DNA of 64,000 bases from Spirochaetales bacterium. GTDB taxonomy: Bacteria > Spirochaetota > Spirochaetia > SZUA-6 > DRHE01. The notes under the pieces were generated by a model. That model had not been told where the DNA came from, did not search any database, and saw only the letters and a list, made by a program, of their open reading frames with translations. A program made the translations under genes and the position numbers. How positions within the stretch are numbered: position 1 is the first letter of the stretch; the number at the start of each line of letters is the position of its first letter. Positions 25,954 through 34,683 of this stretch are shown in pieces. Where the stretch lies: positions 1 to 64,000 of the forward strand of contig JAUVWI010000002.1 of NCBI GenBank assembly GCA_030604195.1, given 5' to 3'.

Positions 25954-27495
25954 TTACTTAACGGGAATGAGCTCGTTTACCTGTTTCTCTATTTCGGCTC
26001 CGCCGTTTGCCTTGTAGTACGCAAGCCATTCACTCCATACCTTATCAGCATCTTTTCCTGATACGATTTTGGTTGCTATTTCCCTGAACATGGACTGAAG
26101 GTTGACAAAGTACCTGGCATCGGCCGGCACGGGCACGGTTTTTGATGATGTAACCGCCCATTTATCAGCCAGCTTGTTGCCGTCAATCTGAGCCCCTCCC
26201 AGGGTGTTCTGGAACTGCTGTTTTACATGCGCTGCCAGATCCCTGTCGGGCCATGTTTTCGCCATATTGGGATTTTCCAAAGCCCAGCCGGTCCAAACGC
26301 GGGAATAGAGAACCTTCTTCCTTCTCTCCTCGTAGTTCGGATCGGTCAAAGCTTGATCATAGGTGTAATAAACCGGCCAGCCCTTTGCATTAAGCTCGGG
26401 CTTGGGCGCAAAGGCATAGTCAAGTTGGCCCTTTGCCTTTAGGAAGAATTCCTGGGTATAGGTATAGTTATAGACCTCTACAGCTTTATCCAGATTATTA
26501 CCGGAGAAGAAAGTTCCCCAGGGCTGTCCTTCATTGGAAGTGCCCTGTCCGTATGGGCCTTTTGGAGGAGCAATAGGCCACATTCTGGCATTCTTGACTC
26601 CTGCTTTTCTCAATGAGCTGTTCATCTCAGAGAGCCTTCGGGGTTGATGGTACCACATGCCCACTTTGTTCTGGAGGTAGAGGTTCCACCACTGGCCCCA
26701 GTCCAGGGTGAGAGATTCAGGATGGATAATGCCTTCTTTATACCAGGAAGCAAGATTCATTAGAGCTTCTTTCATCTCCGGCTGCACCCAATCATTGGTA
26801 TGTTTGCCTTTTCTTACACGCCACATGCCTATCTGGTGATGGTTTGGAGCAACTCCGTAGGCATTGAAGAAGCTGTCTATGAAATTGATATTTTGTCTGA
26901 AAGCCGTTCCGTAGGTGTCGTCTTTACCGTTTCCGTCAGGGTCATTGAAGGTAAAAGCGCGAGCAACATCGCGGAACTCATCCATAGTCTTGGGCACGGC
27001 TTTCCCCAGGTTCTCCAGCCAGTCCATCCTGATATTCTGGGCAAAATATTTCAGGCTGTAGCTTCCGGGAATACAGTACTGTTTCCCTGAGTACTTGCCA
27101 AAGGCCAGGTGTCCTTCGCGCGCATTGCCCACAATATCCTTGCCGTAGGTTTTGAGAGCGTCATCCAATGGAGCAATTAAGTTTCCCGCAACAAGCTGGG
27201 GCAGGTAGCTCTGTGCGTTGGTCATAAAGATATCCGGAAGGTCTCCGGCAGCCATGAGTACGGGAAATTTTTCCTTGTAGGCAGAGTACAGGATCGGCTC
27301 AAGCTGTAAATCAACCTCGGGAAATTTTTCCTTAAGCGCGGTCATGAATGCTCCGTTTTCAACGTCTCCGATTGCTTCGGGCAGCCACATCCAGCGCAAT
27401 GTCACCTTCTCTTCTTTCTGTCCACCTGAAAATATTTGTGTGGAGCTTAATAAAAAGATAATTAAAAATAATAAAAAAAATTTGTTCTTAGACAT
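25954..27495 (-). CDS. Extracellular sugar-binding protein, LplA type
   Basis: The 513-residue protein has a signal peptide (basic MSKNK, then a long hydrophobic run) ending in STQIFSGGQKEEKV, the G-G-Q-K-E-E style common in spirochaete binding proteins. The body includes LPDIFMTNAQSYLPQLVAGN, FTFNDPDGNGKDDTYGTAFR and GNNLDKAVEVYNYTYTQEF, typical of LplA-like oligosaccharide-binding proteins. It is probably membrane-anchored or periplasmic. AAGGAG lies 7 bases before the ATG. It is the first gene of a six-gene operon (binding protein, two permeases, epimerase, two URO-D-family proteins). Confidence 0.92.
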   Translation of the reverse strand: MSKNKFFLLFLIIFLLSSTQIFSGGQKEEKVTLRWMWLPEAIGDVENGAFMTALKEKFPEVDLQLEPILYSAYKEKFPVLMAAGDLPDIFMTNAQSYLPQLVAGNLIAPLDDALKTYGKDIVGNAREGHLAFGKYSGKQYCIPGSYSLKYFAQNIRMDWLENLGKAVPKTMDEFRDVARAFTFNDPDGNGKDDTYGTAFRQNINFIDSFFNAYGVAPNHHQIGMWRVRKGKHTNDWVQPEMKEALMNLASWYKEGIIHPESLTLDWGQWWNLYLQNKVGMWYHQPRRLSEMNSSLRKAGVKNARMWPIAPPKGPYGQGTSNEGQPWGTFFSGNNLDKAVEVYNYTYTQEFFLKAKGQLDYAFAPKPELNAKGWPVYYTYDQALTDPNYEERRKKVLYSRVWTGWALENPNMAKTWPDRDLAAHVKQQFQNTLGGAQIDGNKLADKWAVTSSKTVPVPADARYFVNLQSMFREIATKIVSGKDADKVWSEWLAYYKANGGAEIEKQVNELIPVK

Positions 27496-27586
27496 TCTTT
27501 TACTCCTTTTCTTGTTTTTATAACCGGCTAATTGGTTTTGTTATTATTTAACCTCCTTTCTTTTCATTTAAGACAACTAACTATTT

Positions 27587-27620
27587 ATAGTAATCTTGGT
27601 TCTCTTGATGTGTCAAGAGA
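27587..27620 (-). promoter_or_regulatory. Promoter of the Lpl operon with operator palindrome over the -35
   Basis: On the minus strand TTGACA (27611-27616) and TACTAT (27587-27592) are 18 bases apart. A perfect inverted repeat, TCTCTTGA (27601-27608) and TCAAGAGA (27613-27620), overlaps the -35 element. The ROK-family regulator encoded across the divergent region is the natural candidate to bind it. The rest of 27496-27771 is very AT-rich; I could not place a convincing plus-strand promoter for the sulfatase. Confidence 0.6.
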
Positions 27621-27771
27621 CTTGTTAAATATTTTGTAATTAAATTATCTAATATCTAAGGATTTGCGTCTATAGTCTGTAAATAAATTAGTAAATTACT
27701 TATCATTAATATTTACAATACATTTAACTTTATTATTGATTAGTTTGAGGAATTCAGGTAGAGTAAAGTTC

Positions 27772-29256
27772 ATGGCGAAACCTAAGTATAACATCCTGTT
27801 AATCAGCTCAGATCAACACAGGGGTGATTCTTTAAGCATCTTGGACCATCCTGTTGCGCTTACTCCACACCTTGATAAGCTTTCACAGCAAGGTGTCCTT
27901 TTCAGAAGAACGTATTCTGAATGCCCGGTGTGCATCCCCGCCCGTATGACCATAATGTCCGGTTTACGACCCGGTACCGGCGACAATTCTATGGGTTACA
28001 ATTATTATAAAGAGTGCTCTCCGCTCCTGCCCGCTCAAACTCTGCCCGCTATTTTAGGAAGGTCAGGGTACCAAACCCAGGCTGTCGGGAAAATGCATTT
28101 CTTCCCCCAACGCCAGCGATATGGCTTTGACAATATGATTATTGAAGAGGAGGGAAGAATTCTACCCGGATTATACAGGGATGATTACGAATTATGGCTC
28201 CAGGATCAGGGATTCACAGGGGAGAACCACAGCCACGGAGTAACCAATAACGAGACCAGCTGCAGGATATGGCACCTTCCCGAGAGAGCACATCCAACTA
28301 ACTGGACGGCCAGAGAGGCCTGCAGGTGGTTTAACAGGATGGACCCGGATTGTCCATTTTTCCTATGGCTGTCTTTTTCAGCGCCACATCCGCCCTATAC
28401 ACCTCCCCGGGCTTACTGGGAGCTTTTCAGGGATGCGGCTATTCCGGAACCTATAAAGGGGAATTGGAGTTCCGCGGAAATGCTGCCGGCTGAGTTTAAA
28501 AGGAGCATTTTCTCATCAAATTATGACAGAATTAAAGGAGAATGGTATGCAAAAACCGTTCGTGCCTATTATGCGCTGATTACCCAGATCGATTTCCAGA
28601 TCAGCCTGGTTTTAGGCATGCTCCGGGAGAGAAAATTGCTGGAAAGCACAATCATTCTATATATTGCCGATCACGGTGATATGATGGGAGATTTCGGAAC
28701 ATTTGCCAAACGCCTATTCTATGAGGGATCGGCAAGTGTTCCTTTTATCCTTGTGCTCCCCGAAGGACATCCGGATTACCGCTGCGGTGAAATATCATTT
28801 AATCCCGCAGGTCTTCAGGATGTACTCCCCACACTCCTCGATGCCGCGGGCATTGAGATTCCTGCTGATATAAGCGGAAAGAGCATGCTTGCAGGATTGA
28901 AATACCCCGAGCAAGCCCGCACCCTGATCCATGGTGATTATACGAAGGGGCCTGAAACCCCTGATTCCTGTCACATGATTACTGATGGGAGGATAAAGTA
29001 TATATGGTATAATGAAGGGAATGTGGAGCATCTCTTTGATCTGGAGAGGGATCCACAGGAACTGACAAATCTGGCCGTAAAGTCGGAGAATCAGTCTTTG
29101 CTCATCCAATGGAGAGGAAAACTAATTTCCGTTCTAGAGGAAGAGAGCAGCGCCGATGTGGTTAATGGTAAATTAAGAAATATCCCCTACCCGGAATTGG
29201 ACGAGAAGAAGCTTCGTTCTATGAATCCCTTCAATCCCAGGGGAATGCATTATTAA
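27772..29256 (+). CDS. Sulfatase (formylglycine-dependent, S1 type)
   Basis: This arylsulfatase-family hydrolase removes sulfate esters, probably from sulfated sugars. The modified cysteine is C54 in C-I-P-A-R, matching the C-x-P-x-R rule for conversion to formylglycine, and the N-terminal metal site is SSDQHRGD (12-19). Further motifs are VGKMHF, LSFSAPHPPYTPP and YIADHGDMMGD with the DH metal ligands. The start is ATG 27772 (494 residues); an upstream TTG in frame has no family sequence. There is no signal peptide, so desulfation would happen in the cytoplasm after import. The regulator gene begins directly after the stop. A maturase (anaerobic or FGE type) is not in the window. Confidence 0.92.
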   Translation: MAKPKYNILLISSDQHRGDSLSILDHPVALTPHLDKLSQQGVLFRRTYSECPVCIPARMTIMSGLRPGTGDNSMGYNYYKECSPLLPAQTLPAILGRSGYQTQAVGKMHFFPQRQRYGFDNMIIEEEGRILPGLYRDDYELWLQDQGFTGENHSHGVTNNETSCRIWHLPERAHPTNWTAREACRWFNRMDPDCPFFLWLSFSAPHPPYTPPRAYWELFRDAAIPEPIKGNWSSAEMLPAEFKRSIFSSNYDRIKGEWYAKTVRAYYALITQIDFQISLVLGMLRERKLLESTIILYIADHGDMMGDFGTFAKRLFYEGSASVPFILVLPEGHPDYRCGEISFNPAGLQDVLPTLLDAAGIEIPADISGKSMLAGLKYPEQARTLIHGDYTKGPETPDSCHMITDGRIKYIWYNEGNVEHLFDLERDPQELTNLAVKSENQSLLIQWRGKLISVLEEESSADVVNGKLRNIPYPELDEKKLRSMNPFNPRGMHY

Positions 29257-30462
29257 ATGAAACAGTTTAACGAACTGCTATTAAAAATTAAAGCAAACCA
29301 AAATCTGATTAAATTATTTAACGAGATCCGGAAAAACGGTCCAATTAGAAAAAGCAGGGCCGGTTTAGATCTTCACGTTTCCAAACCAACCAGATATTCA
29401 TTGATGAAGGAATTGATTGATGAGAATATTGTGGTTGAAAGAGTAACCACTCAAGGCGGTTCGCATCGTAGAACTTCAGTTATTGATGTTAAAAACAACC
29501 ATTTTTACTCATTAGGTATTGATATTCACATGGAGGGAATTGACTTAAAATTAATGGATTTAAAACACAGTGTAAAAGAACATCTATTCTTTCCAAATGA
29601 AATTGACAGAAAAAAATGCATCTCTACAGATTCAAGAAGTGTTGTTATTGAGCGAATACAGAGCGGGGTAAAGAAAATTATAGAAAATTCAGGTGTGGAT
29701 CCGCAGGAAATAATTGCATTTGGTATAAGTGATGCCGGAACGATTGACAGAAGGGAGGGGGTTTCTCTTCTTAATCCCTACATTCCTGAGTGGGTCGATG
29801 TTCCTATAGGTAACATCTTGACTCGTATAATACAGGTGCCTGTTTATCTGATGAGAGATTCCAATTTAATGGCAATTGCAGAAATAAGATCTCTTGGTCT
29901 TAAAGATGTAAATGACCTTCTATGCATATCCTTAAGACAGGGCCTTGGATTGGGAATTTTTATTAATGGACAGATATATACCGGAGAGACCGGTAATGCA
30001 GGAGAATGGAGCCGGACCAATGTGTTTACAGCTACCAAGAGGGACTGTGCAGCAGGTAAAAAAGGCGAACTCGATATCCTGTTGGGTCTAAACTCCATTA
30101 TGAACCTCTGCTCAGAGGGAGCTGTGGATTTATCGGCAAAAACAGTATTTGAGGATTATGAAACCGGAAATGAAAAAATCGTTACTGCGCTAAATAAGTA
30201 TATAGAATCATTAGGTGTTCAGATGGCGAACCTGGTTTCTGTTTTTGATACGGGTCATTTTATTTTAACCGGGAAGTTTATCAATTGCGGCGAGCAGTTT
30301 GTTCAGAAGCTTACGAATAATGTTAAGGCTCACTTATATAATAATCCGTATAGAAGTATTAGAATAATAAAAGGCAAGCTTGGAGCAAAAGCAGCTTGCT
30401 GGGGAGCTGCCTATATGGCACAGGAGATGCTCTTCAATCCGAAGCAGCAGATTCTTTCCTAA
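29257..30462 (+). CDS. ROK-family transcriptional regulator (NagC/XylR type)
   Basis: This 401-residue protein has an N-terminal winged helix (about 15-75; KNGPIRKSRAGLDLHVSKPT, then RYSLMKELIDENIVVER) and a ROK sugar-kinase-like sensor domain (SLGIDIHMEGIDLKLMD, AFGISDAGTIDRREGVSLLN, ISLRQGLGLGIFINGQIYTG ETG split by the loop). The zinc site of active ROK kinases (C-G-x-x-G-C-x-E) is degenerate, fitting a regulator and not a kinase. The ATG directly abuts the sulfatase TAA. The gene is markedly AT-rich. It probably represses or activates the divergent Lpl operon through the palindrome at 27601-27620. Confidence 0.9.
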   Translation: MKQFNELLLKIKANQNLIKLFNEIRKNGPIRKSRAGLDLHVSKPTRYSLMKELIDENIVVERVTTQGGSHRRTSVIDVKNNHFYSLGIDIHMEGIDLKLMDLKHSVKEHLFFPNEIDRKKCISTDSRSVVIERIQSGVKKIIENSGVDPQEIIAFGISDAGTIDRREGVSLLNPYIPEWVDVPIGNILTRIIQVPVYLMRDSNLMAIAEIRSLGLKDVNDLLCISLRQGLGLGIFINGQIYTGETGNAGEWSRTNVFTATKRDCAAGKKGELDILLGLNSIMNLCSEGAVDLSAKTVFEDYETGNEKIVTALNKYIESLGVQMANLVSVFDTGHFILTGKFINCGEQFVQKLTNNVKAHLYNNPYRSIRIIKGKLGAKAACWGAAYMAQEMLFNPKQQILS

Positions 30463-30473
30463 AAGGAGGAAGT

Positions 30474-31502
30474 ATGCGTATAATACCAAAAAAAGAGCTA
30501 ATTGACTTCAGTGTAAACCTGCTAATGCACTGGTCTGTTCCTGAAGGCAATGCCCGCTATATTTCACAAGTAGCTGTGGAAACCGAAGCCATGGGAATCC
30601 ACACCCACGGTCTGGCTGTTTTACCCTATTATGATAGTGTTATTCCCCATGAATTAAATCCGCAGGCTGAACCCATGCTTATTAAGGATTATGGCGCTGC
30701 CGCTCTTATAGATGGAAAGGATGGCTTTGCTGAGATTGCCATGAAATTGGCTAAAAAACTTGCAGAGGAAAAAGCAAAAACCCACGGTATAGCCATGATT
30801 GCCGTAAGGAATGTTTTCTGGCTGGGTTCCATAGGTGTTTATCTGGTCTCTTTGGTGGAGAAAGGTTTCCTAGCACAGCTCTGGGCACAGACATCCACCT
30901 GCAGGGACTGCGCTCCTTTCGGGGGGATTGACCCAAAATTTTCAACCAACCCCGTTGCCTTTGCTTTTCCCACGGGGGGCGACCCCATGATTTCCGATTT
31001 CTCCACCACCTCCATGTCCATGGGAAAGGCAAAAAGCATGGCCAGGTCCGGGGAAAAGGCCGAAGAAGCTGTGTGCATGGATAAAAACGGCAAGCTCAGT
31101 GATGATCCGGGAGTAATCAATGAGGGGGGCTCCCTCCTCTTCTTCGGGGGAGCGCATTATGGATATAAGGGATATGGTATGTCCCTCTGGAATGAAGCCC
31201 TGACAGCTTTGGCCGGCGGGGACTGCAATAACCCTCAGGCAAAGACCAGGCAGTCATTTAATCTAACTGTTGCCAATCCGGAACTCTTTGCAGGTACTGA
31301 CCGTTATAACAAGGAAATAAATCGTTTTATAGCACATATTAAGCAGAGCCGCGTTATGCCCGGATTTGAGAGGATTCGTCTGCCCGGTGAAAGAAGATTT
31401 CAAAACCTTCGTGAATCAGAGGCTGATGGTGTTGAGGTTGAAGAGAGCCTGGTGGATTGCCTTAATAAAATAGCAAAAAAAAATAAAATATCAGGAATTT
31501 AA
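30474..31502 (+). CDS. Ldh-family NAD(P)-dependent oxidoreductase (malate/lactate/ureidoglycolate dehydrogenase type)
   Basis: This member of the Ldh_2 family (not the Rossmann LDH family) reduces or oxidises 2-hydroxy/keto acids. Motifs: ETEAMGIHTHGLAVLPYY, IAMIAVRNVFWLGSIGVYLV, CAPFGGIDPKFSTNPVAFAF, and HYGYKGYGMSLWNEALTALA. AAAAGGAGGA lies 3 bases before ATG 30474, giving 342 residues; an open extension upstream overlaps the ROK gene. As the last gene of the sulfatase-ROK unit it may handle a keto-acid or keto-sugar product of the imported sugar. The exact substrate is unknown. Confidence 0.88.
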   Translation: MRIIPKKELIDFSVNLLMHWSVPEGNARYISQVAVETEAMGIHTHGLAVLPYYDSVIPHELNPQAEPMLIKDYGAAALIDGKDGFAEIAMKLAKKLAEEKAKTHGIAMIAVRNVFWLGSIGVYLVSLVEKGFLAQLWAQTSTCRDCAPFGGIDPKFSTNPVAFAFPTGGDPMISDFSTTSMSMGKAKSMARSGEKAEEAVCMDKNGKLSDDPGVINEGGSLLFFGGAHYGYKGYGMSLWNEALTALAGGDCNNPQAKTRQSFNLTVANPELFAGTDRYNKEINRFIAHIKQSRVMPGFERIRLPGERRFQNLRESEADGVEVEESLVDCLNKIAKKNKISGI

Positions 31503-31539
31503 GCGCTATGGAATCCGGCGCACCGATTACCCTTATTCT

Positions 31540-32658
31540 TTAGTACAGGTATCTTGCCCCCAGGGCGCAGCTCATGCCAACGGGTTTATCAAGATTAAAA
31601 ACATCGCCACTCTCACCCGACTGGACCGAGTAGTATCCAAGGAGGGTTAGCTCCTCGTAGATATTCCAGCTCACCCCGAGGGTGGTGTTGGCCGAAAGAT
31701 CGACAGGGGAGATGACCGAGCTGAGCGAAAAAACCAGGTTCCCCCTGGGGAGGAAGCTGATGGCGGGGTAGAGGTAAAGACCATAGGCGGCATCATGATC
31801 ACCAGCAACTGGAACCACGTCCGGCTCAAAGGAGGCAAAAGGTTTGACAAGAAACTCCATCCGCCAGGATAGTTTCATATCATACCCCGCTGTATGGTCG
31901 TAGAAGGCTCCTCCGGTAATCATACAGCTCTCCTTGATGGTTTCGGTGGATAAGTCCCCCAAACCGGTGGTAGCTGATGATGAGAAGTGCCAGTTGATCG
32001 GGTAGATCCCCTCCAGGCTCAGGTAAGCCCTCTGCCCCCTGGAGCCAAGATTGGCTATCAGGTCTCCACGGTAGAGGTATCCTGTCTGAATGTTGAAATT
32101 CCCCACCTCAAAGCTTATGCGGGCTCCTGCGGAAGCCTTATCCATGGCGGGAATTTCCTCTCCACCTCTATTTCCCGGCAGCGCGATAATCTCCAGAAAG
32201 GAGAAGTTTCCCAGGGGGATTTCCACATTGGTGAGCCAGGCGGTCTCCGTACGAGCATCGGCGGCTCTGGTATCAAAGTCTACCGAGTCGGAACCAAAGA
32301 TCACATCCCCCGCATTGAAGGCAAAGCCCGCGCCCCAGGTGCTCCGTGTCTTACCCACGGAGATCAGCACATCGCCGAAGCTGGGACGGATGTAGAGTCT
32401 CTTCAGGGTGGGTGAAAAAGATTGCCCGGACGGGTCGCCTGTCCCGGCAAACTCCAGGGTCAACTCTCCCCGCACTACCCGGGAGCCCATGTTCTGAAAG
32501 GTAAGTCCCGCCGCACCGGACAGAAAGTACCGCCAGTCATCCAGACCGGACAGGGTGGTAAAGGTGTTGTAGAACTCCGTATCGACACTGAGCCTTACCT
32601 CGGCACTTAAGGGAAGCGCCAGGGAAACCAGGAACAAGGTGGTTAAAAATCTCTTCAT
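31540..32658 (-). CDS. Outer-membrane beta-barrel protein of the Lol-like module
   Basis: The protein starts with a signal peptide (MKRFLTTLFLVSLALPLSAE) and then shows alternating hydrophobic strands throughout, ending in GARYLY, an aromatic C-terminus as used by Bam-inserted barrels. There is no named family I can recognise. I start at the ATG 3 codons into the open frame because GAGG sits at the right distance; a GTG just upstream overlaps the permease stop. About 372 residues would form a barrel of 14-18 strands (my estimate). As last gene of the ATPase-FtsX-LolA-FtsX unit, it could be the outer-membrane acceptor or exit partner. Confidence 0.78.
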   Translation of the reverse strand: MKRFLTTLFLVSLALPLSAEVRLSVDTEFYNTFTTLSGLDDWRYFLSGAAGLTFQNMGSRVVRGELTLEFAGTGDPSGQSFSPTLKRLYIRPSFGDVLISVGKTRSTWGAGFAFNAGDVIFGSDSVDFDTRAADARTETAWLTNVEIPLGNFSFLEIIALPGNRGGEEIPAMDKASAGARISFEVGNFNIQTGYLYRGDLIANLGSRGQRAYLSLEGIYPINWHFSSSATTGLGDLSTETIKESCMITGGAFYDHTAGYDMKLSWRMEFLVKPFASFEPDVVPVAGDHDAAYGLYLYPAISFLPRGNLVFSLSSVISPVDLSANTTLGVSWNIYEELTLLGYYSVQSGESGDVFNLDKPVGMSCALGARYLY

Positions 32659-32663
32659 ATCAG

Positions 32664-33929
32664 TCACATCCTCAGGTTGTCGGGGATGCTCTTCTTCAGC
32701 ATACGGTGGGTAGGGAAGTAGGCAGCCAGGGAGCTGACCAGGATGGCTAAAAAGCCCCCGTTAAAGAAGGATTGAGCGGACCACACCCCTTTCATGTAGG
32801 AGTCGATCACCATGCTGCCGAAGTCGATAAAATCACCCTCGGCCTGTAGTAAGGCCCCGTAGTTCATTCCGATTTCTACCAGGGGGATGTTGGCAAGAGC
32901 GCCGAGGAACAGCCCTGCCGTGGTGCCGATGACACCGATCCCTCCAGCTTCCATGAAGAACATCAGCTGGATCTTCCTGTCCGTGAAGCCCTGGGCCCGC
33001 AGCATACCGATCTCCCGGCGGCGCTCAAAGATCGCCATCATCATAGTGTTGGAGACCCCCACGGCGGCAATGACAAAGATGAAAAAAATGAAAAGAGACA
33101 CAAAGCTGTCCTCCATCTGTTTCATGGCCATAAAGTTGGCGGCGATCTCCTCGTAGCCGAGGATCCGGTACTCTTCGGGAAGCCCTCTTTCAAGTTCCTT
33201 GAGGCGGGCTGAACCCTTCCGGCCGGCGGGAACCTTGATGGCGTAGCCGGTCACAGCCCCTGCCATTTCCAGGTAGTAGTCTGCCGTATCCATGGTAATG
33301 AACACCCCGTTGAGGTTGACCAGGTGGGCCTCGGTTTTAACAATACCGATTACCCGGGTGTCCAGAATTTCCTGGTAGCCCAGCTTTCCGGGAAACTGGA
33401 GCCGGATGGGATAGCCCACCTCAATGTGCAGTTTATCGGCAAGAGCATTTCCAACGATGATTCCCTCGTTACCCACACTGAGGAACTCCCCCCGGCTGTG
33501 TTCGTGATCTATCGAGTCTGCCAGTTTGAAGATCTCCCCATCCTGCTCGGGATCAATGGCCACTACCCTGGTGGGATAAACACCATCCTCGGGGAAGGGA
33601 TCCTTATAGAATATCAGATCGGCCTTGAACTCCGTTCGCGGAGTGTAATTGATGCCAAGATTGTCGAGAAGGGAGGTGATTTCCCCTGTGTTTTCGATAG
33701 ACCGGGAGAGGGGCAGTCGATCCTTTTCCTCCCACCAGCTCTTCTTTACAATTCTCCCGGAAGCCACCTCGTAATCGATATACTGCCGCTCGGTACTGCC
33801 ATACCACCCCAGGAGGAGAGAATCCATCAATATATAGAATACCAGGCCTACGGCAATGGCGGCCGAGGTGATGATGGTGCGTCTTTTGTACCGAAAGAGG
33901 TTTTTTAAGGCCATTTTTATAACCAGCAT
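32664..33929 (-). CDS. FtsX/LolE-type ABC permease, second copy
   Basis: This inner-membrane MacB/LolCE-like permease has one N-terminal helix (KNLFRYKRRTIITSAAIAVG start), a large periplasmic domain (about 45-275), then three helices in the C-terminal FtsX domain: FVSLFIFFIFVIAAVGVSNT, MFFMEAGGIGVIGTTAGLFL and FLAILVSSLAAYFPTHRML. The family coupling segment IFERRREIGMLRAQGFTDRK is clear. At 421 residues it matches the other permease of the cluster in layout, suggesting a LolC/LolE-like heterodimer. It follows the LolA-like gene by 23 bases. Confidence 0.9.
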   Translation of the reverse strand: MLVIKMALKNLFRYKRRTIITSAAIAVGLVFYILMDSLLLGWYGSTERQYIDYEVASGRIVKKSWWEEKDRLPLSRSIENTGEITSLLDNLGINYTPRTEFKADLIFYKDPFPEDGVYPTRVVAIDPEQDGEIFKLADSIDHEHSRGEFLSVGNEGIIVGNALADKLHIEVGYPIRLQFPGKLGYQEILDTRVIGIVKTEAHLVNLNGVFITMDTADYYLEMAGAVTGYAIKVPAGRKGSARLKELERGLPEEYRILGYEEIAANFMAMKQMEDSFVSLFIFFIFVIAAVGVSNTMMMAIFERRREIGMLRAQGFTDRKIQLMFFMEAGGIGVIGTTAGLFLGALANIPLVEIGMNYGALLQAEGDFIDFGSMVIDSYMKGVWSAQSFFNGGFLAILVSSLAAYFPTHRMLKKSIPDNLRM

Positions 33930-33952
33930 AGTTACTCCTTCTAAAAGCCTTC

Positions 33953-34672
33953 TTAACGGGTCAATTCCCTGCGGGTGAACTTGCTGTCGGCGATCGGTCG
34001 ATTCAGCTCCACGTGGTCGATAAATATTTCGGAACTTACCCCCTTACGGACATCGTCTATGATAAGGATGTCCGTGGCGATCTTTCTCCCTTCAAAATCT
34101 CTCACCTCTCGAATTTCCATAGTCTTGAGGGGCTTGTAGCCGCGGGTAAACATCTCCACCCGCCAGATGGTGTAGGTTGCCTTCTCGATCCAAACAAGCT
34201 GGTTAGGGTAGGCCACCCTTTTGCCCTTCTTTACCCTCATGGAGATCTTGTAGCAGGAGATTCCTTTGAGTATCTCCTCCCCCTCCAGGCTTACGTCGTA
34301 GTTATCGAGCATATCCGACTCATTGGTCACGTCGTCGTAGGAGATCAAACCCACAACGGAGTCCCCCTTGCTCTTGGTGAAGATCGCTTCCGAATCGGGG
34401 AAAAAGTGGTAGATCCGGTCGTCGGTTCTCAGGATTTTCTGGCCGTACTCGGCTTCGCTGGTAAACTCCATGAGAAAGTTGGTGCCCCTGGCCCAGGCGG
34501 TGTACTCGATGGTTTTGGCGCCGAAGCGATCGGTGTTGACCATACGTGCCTTCATGGTGGCGCTTTCATAATCCATGGCATCATCGGCCCGCCGGACAAT
34601 CTCCTCGGCGCTCTGGGCCGAGAGGGTGAGGGCGAGAAACAGCAGAAAAAAAGGAATCACAGGCAGTTTCAT
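33953..34672 (-). CDS. LolA-like outer-membrane lipoprotein-sorting protein (COG2834)
   Basis: This periplasmic carrier has a signal peptide (KLPVIPFFLLFLALTLSAQS) and an open half-barrel domain. The body shows SAEEIVRRADDAMDYESATM, ARGTNFLMEFTSEAEYGQKI and IWRVEMFTRGYKPLKTMEIR, the pattern of the 'outer membrane lipoprotein-sorting protein' family (about 240-260 residues), which shuttles lipids or lipidated proteins. There is no cysteine lipobox, so it is soluble. It sits between two FtsX permeases, which is unusual for classical lolA and suggests a dedicated substrate. It may carry lipid from the ABC complex to the barrel. Confidence 0.85.
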   Translation of the reverse strand: MKLPVIPFFLLFLALTLSAQSAEEIVRRADDAMDYESATMKARMVNTDRFGAKTIEYTAWARGTNFLMEFTSEAEYGQKILRTDDRIYHFFPDSEAIFTKSKGDSVVGLISYDDVTNESDMLDNYDVSLEGEEILKGISCYKISMRVKKGKRVAYPNQLVWIEKATYTIWRVEMFTRGYKPLKTMEIREVRDFEGRKIATDILIIDDVRKGVSSEIFIDHVELNRPIADSKFTRRELTR

Positions 34673-34683
34673 ACAAACCTCCT

